The position numbers and the translations under genes were made by a program. Below, piece after piece: positions 60,027-64,000 of a stretch of DNA of 64,000 nt; positions within the stretch are counted from its first letter, which is position 1, and every line of letters starts with the position of its first letter. The notes under the pieces were generated by a model that had not been told where the DNA came from, made no database searches, and saw nothing but the letters and a program-made list of their open reading frames with translations. The DNA lies in assembly GCF_001514195.1 (NCBI RefSeq), contig NZ_KQ948739.1, positions 62,001-126,000 on the forward strand. Direction: 5' to 3'. Origin of the DNA: Streptomyces griseorubiginosus (GTDB taxonomy: Bacteria; Actinomycetota; Actinomycetes; Streptomycetales; Streptomycetaceae).

Positions 60027-61775
60027 TCAGCCCTTCTTCCGTGACGCGTTGAACTCCTGCACGAGCTTGTCGTGCTCGGCGAGCGTCTTGGTGAACTTGC
60101 TGGTCTTGCCGTCCAGCGAGATGAAGTAGTACCAGCCGTCATGGGTCGGGTTGAGCGCCCCCTTGATGGCCTCCTCGCCGGGGTTGTCGATCGGCCCGGG
60201 CGGCAGACCCTTGACGTAGTACGTGTTGTACGGGTTGTTGTACCGCTTGAGCTCCGCGATCGTCAGGTCGATCTTGCTCTGGTTCTTGACGTAGTTGTAC
60301 GTGGAGTCGAACTCCAGGGAGCCGTAGGTCTGCGGGTTGCCCGGCTTGAGGCGGTTGTAGACGACCTCGGCCATCTTGCGGAAGTCGTCGTGGCTGGTGC
60401 CCTCGGCCTGCACGAGACTCGCGACGGTGAGCAGCTGCCAGGGGCCGTCCAGGCCCAGGCTCTCGGCCTTCTTCTCCAGGCCGAAGTCCTCGTACTTCTG
60501 GCTGGCCCGGCCGACCATGTCCTTGAGCACGTCCTCCGGCTTCCCGCCCTTGGGGATCGCGTAGGCGGACGGGTAGAGGAACCCTTCGAGCGGGTCCTTC
60601 AGGTTGGAGTGGCCAAGCGCCCAGTCGGGCAGCCCGAGGTCCTTGTACTTCTGCTTGGCGACCTTCGCCGTGGTGCCCTTCGACAGCTTGAGGCGTGCGT
60701 CGATGTCGTCGTACACGTCGATGTTGCGCTCGCCCTCGCGGACGATCAGGTTGTTCTGGCTCTTGGGGTCGAGCATCAGCGCGACGGCGCTCTCGGCGGA
60801 CATCTCCTTGTTCAGCAGGTACGAGCCCGCCTGGATCTTGCCCGAGTCGCTGTTGTGCGCGAACGCGGCCACGAAGGCGTCGACGCTCTTGACCACGCCC
60901 GCCGCCTTGAGGAGCCGCCCCATCTCGGCTCCGTTGGCGCCCGACGGAATGGTGATGGCGACCTTGTCGGCGGTGCCGTCACCCGTGTAGTCCGGCGCCG
61001 AGACGAAACGATTTTGGTAGAACTGGTAGCCGAAATACCCGACCGTGCCGAGCCCGCCGCCAAACACCAGCAGGACCACCAGGCAGGCGCATCCGCTGCG
61101 CCGCTTCTTGGGTTTCTTGCCGCCGCGGCCCCGGCGGTCGCCCCGGCCGCCCTCGTCGTCGACCTCGTCCTCGTCGTCGCCACCGCCCGCGAAGAAGGCG
61201 TGTTCGCCCTCGTCAGGGCCGGGATCCCAGTCGGTCGGCTGCGCTTCCGGCTCGGCCTGGCGACGGTTCGGCGGCTCCGGCGGCGGATACGCGTCGGGGG
61301 CGGCGTACTGGTCGGACTGCTCACCGGTGGCGTACGCGGCGGCCTGCTGACCGTACGGGTCCGAGGCGTCCGGATACGGGACCTGTGTGCCGGCGCCCCA
61401 GCCGCCGTTGTCGTACTGCTGGGCGTACTGCTGCTGGGCGTACTGCTGCTGGTGCTGCTGAGCGGCGTACTGCTGCTGGTCGTAGCCCTGGCCCTGCTGG
61501 TCGTACCCCTGACCCTGCTGGTGACCCTGCTGGTCATAGCCCTGGTTAGGGTCGTACTGCTGGTACTGCTGCTGGGCCTGTCCGTAGTCGCCCTGCTGAC
61601 CGTTGCCCCAGTCGCCGTACTCCTGCTGCTGGGCCTGGGGATACTGCTGCTGGCCACCGTAGGCAGCTTGATGCCCGGTGTGGGCCTGCTGCCCTTCCCA
61701 TCCGCCGTCCCCGTGGTACGGGTCCTGCGGATGCCACGGTTCGGAGCCTTCCTGGCCCCGGCCATACTCAGTCAT
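60027..61775 (-). CDS. mltG: Endolytic transglycosylase MltG with a Gln/Tyr/Gly-rich cytoplasmic arm
   Basis: Cell-wall enzyme that cuts nascent glycan strands in the membrane-proximal layer. It has 582 residues, far longer than the ~340 of E. coli. Residues 1-155 are prion-like: dense Q, Y, G and D with units such as YDQQGQG and QQQYAQ. Residues 156-230 are acidic then basic (GGRGDRRGRGGKKPKKRRSG). One helix follows (about 233-255, CLVVLLVFGGGLGTVGYFGY). The YceG domain has GFLYPSAYAIPKG, the catalytic region ASLVQAEGTSHDDFRKMAEV and YVKGLPPGPIDNPGEEAIKG. It lies between ruvX and aroE, the usual order. Confidence 0.94.
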   Translation of the reverse strand: MTEYGRGQEGSEPWHPQDPYHGDGGWEGQQAHTGHQAAYGGQQQYPQAQQQEYGDWGNGQQGDYGQAQQQYQQYDPNQGYDQQGHQQGQGYDQQGQGYDQQQYAAQQHQQQYAQQQYAQQYDNGGWGAGTQVPYPDASDPYGQQAAAYATGEQSDQYAAPDAYPPPEPPNRRQAEPEAQPTDWDPGPDEGEHAFFAGGGDDEDEVDDEGGRGDRRGRGGKKPKKRRSGCACLVVLLVFGGGLGTVGYFGYQFYQNRFVSAPDYTGDGTADKVAITIPSGANGAEMGRLLKAAGVVKSVDAFVAAFAHNSDSGKIQAGSYLLNKEMSAESAVALMLDPKSQNNLIVREGERNIDVYDDIDARLKLSKGTTAKVAKQKYKDLGLPDWALGHSNLKDPLEGFLYPSAYAIPKGGKPEDVLKDMVGRASQKYEDFGLEKKAESLGLDGPWQLLTVASLVQAEGTSHDDFRKMAEVVYNRLKPGNPQTYGSLEFDSTYNYVKNQSKIDLTIAELKRYNNPYNTYYVKGLPPGPIDNPGEEAIKGALNPTHDGWYYFISLDGKTSKFTKTLAEHDKLVQEFNASRKKG

Positions 61776-61897
61776 CGATCCCCTAGAGCCGCGAGGCGGC
61801 AGTCGCGCGGCTTGTGGCCCGGCATCCGATCCGCCTCTCTCTGTGCGGCACCTGTTCGAACAGTGTCGCAGTCGCGCGGAACGTTACCGTATCGCGA

Positions 61898-62362
61898 TCA
61901 GATGACCACTTCGACGCCCTCGCCGGGTGCTTTACCTGACACCCGTTCGGATTCCAGGGCCTGCTGGAGGATGATCACGGCGGCTGCCTGGTCAATGACC
62001 GATCTGCCCTTTTTGGATTTCACCCCGGACGCGCGCAGCCCCTGGCCGGCCGTCACGGTCGTCATCCGCTCGTCGACCAGCCGGACCGGAACGGGTGAGA
62101 TGCCCTTCGCGAGCTCCTGGGCGAAGCCGCGGACCTTGACCGCGGCCGGGCCCTCGCCCCCCTTGAGGGAGCGAGGGAGGCCGACGACCACCTCGATCGG
62201 CTCGTACTCCTCGACCAGCTGCTTCAACCGGCGCTGAGCTGCGGGAACGTCCCTCCCCGGGACCGTCTCCACCGGAGTGGCGAGGATCCCGTCGGGGTCG
62301 CACGAGGCGACCCCGATCCGGGCGTCCCCGACGTCGATCGCGAGCCGACGGCCTCTGCGCAT
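61898..62362 (-). CDS. ruvX: Putative pre-16S rRNA nuclease / Holliday junction resolvase RuvX (YqgF)
   Basis: RNase H-like nuclease of 154 residues, implicated in 16S rRNA 5'-end maturation and described earlier as a Holliday junction resolvase. The acidic metal residues are in RLAIDVGDARIGVASCDPDG, VVVGLPRSLKGG and VRLVDERMTTVTAGQGLRA, and SVIDQAAAVIILQQALES ends the fold. The ATG at 62362 overlaps the alaS stop (TAATG). The standard alaS-ruvX-mltG-aroE order is kept. Confidence 0.95.
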   Translation of the reverse strand: MRRGRRLAIDVGDARIGVASCDPDGILATPVETVPGRDVPAAQRRLKQLVEEYEPIEVVVGLPRSLKGGEGPAAVKVRGFAQELAKGISPVPVRLVDERMTTVTAGQGLRASGVKSKKGRSVIDQAAAVIILQQALESERVSGKAPGEGVEVVI

Positions 62363-64000
62363 TACTTGGCCGTCTCCCCGACCAGGCGCTCGACCGCGTC
62401 CACGGCCTCGCCGATCGCGGCCGGGTTCTGGCCACCGCCCTGGGCGACGTCCGGCTTGCCGCCACCGCCGCCGCCGAGGGTCTTGGCGGCCGTACGGACC
62501 AGGTCACCGGCCTTGAGACCGCGCTCGCGGGCCGCCTCGTTGGTGGCGATGACCGTGAGCGGCTTGCCGTTGTTGACGGTGAAGAGGGCCACGACGACGG
62601 CCCGGCCGCCCTGGATGCGGCCGCGCACGTCGAGGACCAGCTTGCGCAGGTCGTCCGGGGTGGTGCCGTCCGGGACCTGGCCGGTGACGACGGCGATCCC
62701 GCGGACGTCCTTGGCGGACTCGGCGAGACCGGCCGCGGCCTGGAGGACCTTCTCGGCGCGGAACTTCTCGATCTCCTTCTCGGCGTCCTTCAGCTTGCCG
62801 AGCATGGCGGAGACCTTCTCCGGGAGCTCCTCCGGACGTCCCTTGATCAGCTCCTGGAGCTGGGCGACGACGGTGTGCTCGCGGGCGAGGAAGTTGTAGG
62901 CGTCCACACCGACGAGCGCCTCGATACGGCGGACACCGGAGCCGATGGACGACTCGCCGAGCAGCTTCACCAGACCCAGCTGCGCGGTGTTGTGCACGTG
63001 GGTGCCGCCGCACAGCTCCTTGGAGAAGTCGCCGATGGTGACGACCCGGACCCGCTCGCCGTACTTCTCGCCGAACTCGGCGATGGCGCCCTGCTTCTTG
63101 GCCTCGTCGATGCCCATGATGTCGGCGCGGACGTCGAGTTCGCGGGCGAGGACCTCGTTGATCTGCTGCTCGACGTCGGTCATCACGGCCGTGGGTACGG
63201 CGGACGGCGAGCCGAAGTCGAAGCGGAAACGGCCGGGTTGGTTCTCGGAACCGGCCTGGGCGGCCGTCGGGCCGAGCGCGTCCCGCAGCGCCTGGTGGGT
63301 GAGGTGGGTGGCCGAGTGGGCGCGGGCGATGGCCGTACGACGACGGCTGTCGATGGAGGCGTGGGCCTTGGCACCGACGGTGACCTCGCCGAACTGGACG
63401 ACGCCCTTGTGGACGTAGACGCCCGGGACCGGCTTCTGGCAGTCGCGGACCTCGATGACGGCACCGGAGTCGACCTTGATCTTCCCGGTGTCGCCGATCT
63501 GGCCGCCGCCCTCGGCGTAGAAGGGGGTGCGGTCCAGGACGATCTCGACCTCGTCGCCCTCGGTCGCGGCCGGGGAGGAGGCGCCGTCGACGAGGATGCC
63601 GACGATCGTGGACTCGCCCTCGGTGTCGCTGTAGCCGATGAACTCGGTCTCGCCGGTCTTGTCGGCGATCTCCCGGTAGGCACCGGCGCCCGCGTGCCCG
63701 GTCTTCTTGGCCTGGGCGTCGGCCTTGGCGCGCTCCCGCTGCTCCTTCATCAGGCGCCGGAAGCCGTCCTCGTCCACCGAAAGGCCCTGCTCGGCGGCCA
63801 TTTCGAGGGTGAGGTCGATCGGGAAGCCCCAGGTGTCGTGGAGCAGGAACGCCTTGTCGCCGGCGAGGACCGAACCGCCCGAGGCCTTGGTCTCGGTGAC
63901 CGCGGTGTCGAGGATGTTGGTGCCGGCCTTCAGCGTCTTGAGGAAGGCGTTCTCCTCGGCGACGGCGACCTTCTCGATCCGCTCGCGGTCGGTGACCAGC
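62362..64000 (-). CDS. alaS: Alanine-tRNA ligase, C-terminal part
   Basis: Charges tRNA-Ala. The start lies beyond the right edge, and about 545 residues are visible. FLLHDTWGFPIDLTLEMAAE is the end of the catalytic/tRNA-recognition part. The editing domain has the zinc ligands HSATHLTHQALR and KELCGGTHVHNT, which clear mischarged Ser and Gly. The C-Ala domain ends with the Gly-rich TLGGGGGGKPDVAQGGGQNP, the family hallmark. It is the upstream gene of the alaS-ruvX-mltG-aro unit. Confidence 0.97.
   Translation of the reverse strand, partial: LVTDRERIEKVAVAEENAFLKTLKAGTNILDTAVTETKASGGSVLAGDKAFLLHDTWGFPIDLTLEMAAEQGLSVDEDGFRRLMKEQRERAKADAQAKKTGHAGAGAYREIADKTGETEFIGYSDTEGESTIVGILVDGASSPAATEGDEVEIVLDRTPFYAEGGGQIGDTGKIKVDSGAVIEVRDCQKPVPGVYVHKGVVQFGEVTVGAKAHASIDSRRRTAIARAHSATHLTHQALRDALGPTAAQAGSENQPGRFRFDFGSPSAVPTAVMTDVEQQINEVLARELDVRADIMGIDEAKKQGAIAEFGEKYGERVRVVTIGDFSKELCGGTHVHNTAQLGLVKLLGESSIGSGVRRIEALVGVDAYNFLAREHTVVAQLQELIKGRPEELPEKVSAMLGKLKDAEKEIEKFRAEKVLQAAAGLAESAKDVRGIAVVTGQVPDGTTPDDLRKLVLDVRGRIQGGRAVVVALFTVNNGKPLTVIATNEAARERGLKAGDLVRTAAKTLGGGGGGKPDVAQGGGQNPAAIGEAVDAVERLVGETAK

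Overview
The window is chromosomal core DNA of a Streptomyces (or a very close actinomycete). GC content is very high, codons almost always end in G or C, and GTG starts and ATGA/GTGA stop-start overlaps are common. Signature actinomycete genes are present: bldD, the actinobacterial integration host factor, a PyrR-led pyr operon, the GMP reductase GuaB1 and an actinobacterial PriA. The gene order around pyrR-bldD-nusB-efp matches what I remember of the S. coelicolor SCO143x-SCO1501 segment. I see no tRNA, rRNA, CRISPR array, prophage, insertion sequence or transposase.

Layout, left to right. 1-1007: cut-off HlyC/CorC-type CBS membrane protein. 1187-6187 (minus): an FMN-riboswitch-led operon ribE-ribM-ribBA-ribH-hisE-hisG plus a PH-domain membrane protein. 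6279-6308: a near-consensus promoter with a DasR-like operator and no gene behind it, probably the relic of a lost chitinase gene. 6390-15220: accessory catabolism: ROK repressor/MFS divergent pair, GH6 cellulase-like enzyme, a DUF5995 protein, a davA-davB lysine degradation pair and a second MFS exporter. 15326-21708: an ABC importer of the 2-aminoethylphosphonate type, with its GntR regulator on the other strand and a fused HAD/endonuclease-exonuclease-phosphatase enzyme at the operon end. 21734-30796: SRPBCC-like protein, amino-acid permease plus Lrp regulator, guaB1, SorC-type regulator, rpe, MmpL-like exporter, Nudix hydrolase. 30834-41428 (mostly minus): rsmB, fmt, priA, metK, coaBC, rpoZ, gmk and sIHF, interrupted on the plus strand by an HTH protein and a repeat-rich membrane protein. 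41731-51698 (minus): pyrR-pyrB-pyrC-(membrane protein)-carA-carB-pyrD-pyrF. 51953-52453 (plus): bldD. 52683-64000 (minus): alaS (cut off)-ruvX-mltG-aroE-aroC-aroK-aroB-P-loop ATPase-M24 peptidase homologue-efp-nusB.

How it fits together: most of the window is housekeeping. It covers riboflavin and histidine synthesis, pyrimidine and shikimate pathways, nucleotide kinases, translation (alaS, fmt, efp, rsmB), transcription (rpoZ, nusB) and nucleoid structure. The regulatory DNA is readable in several places: FMN riboswitch, a PyrR-binding RNA motif at the pyrR ribosome binding site, a bldD promoter with an overlapping dyad, a GntR/ABC dyad, a ROK/MFS dyad, and many long perfect terminator hairpins.

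Most worth a second look: the orphan DasR-type promoter; the HAD-EEP fusion tied to a phosphonate-type importer; an M24 peptidase homologue that has lost most metal ligands; coding tandem repeats inside a ROK repressor and a small membrane protein; and a recurring pattern in which short tandem repeats straddle the stop codons of several genes.
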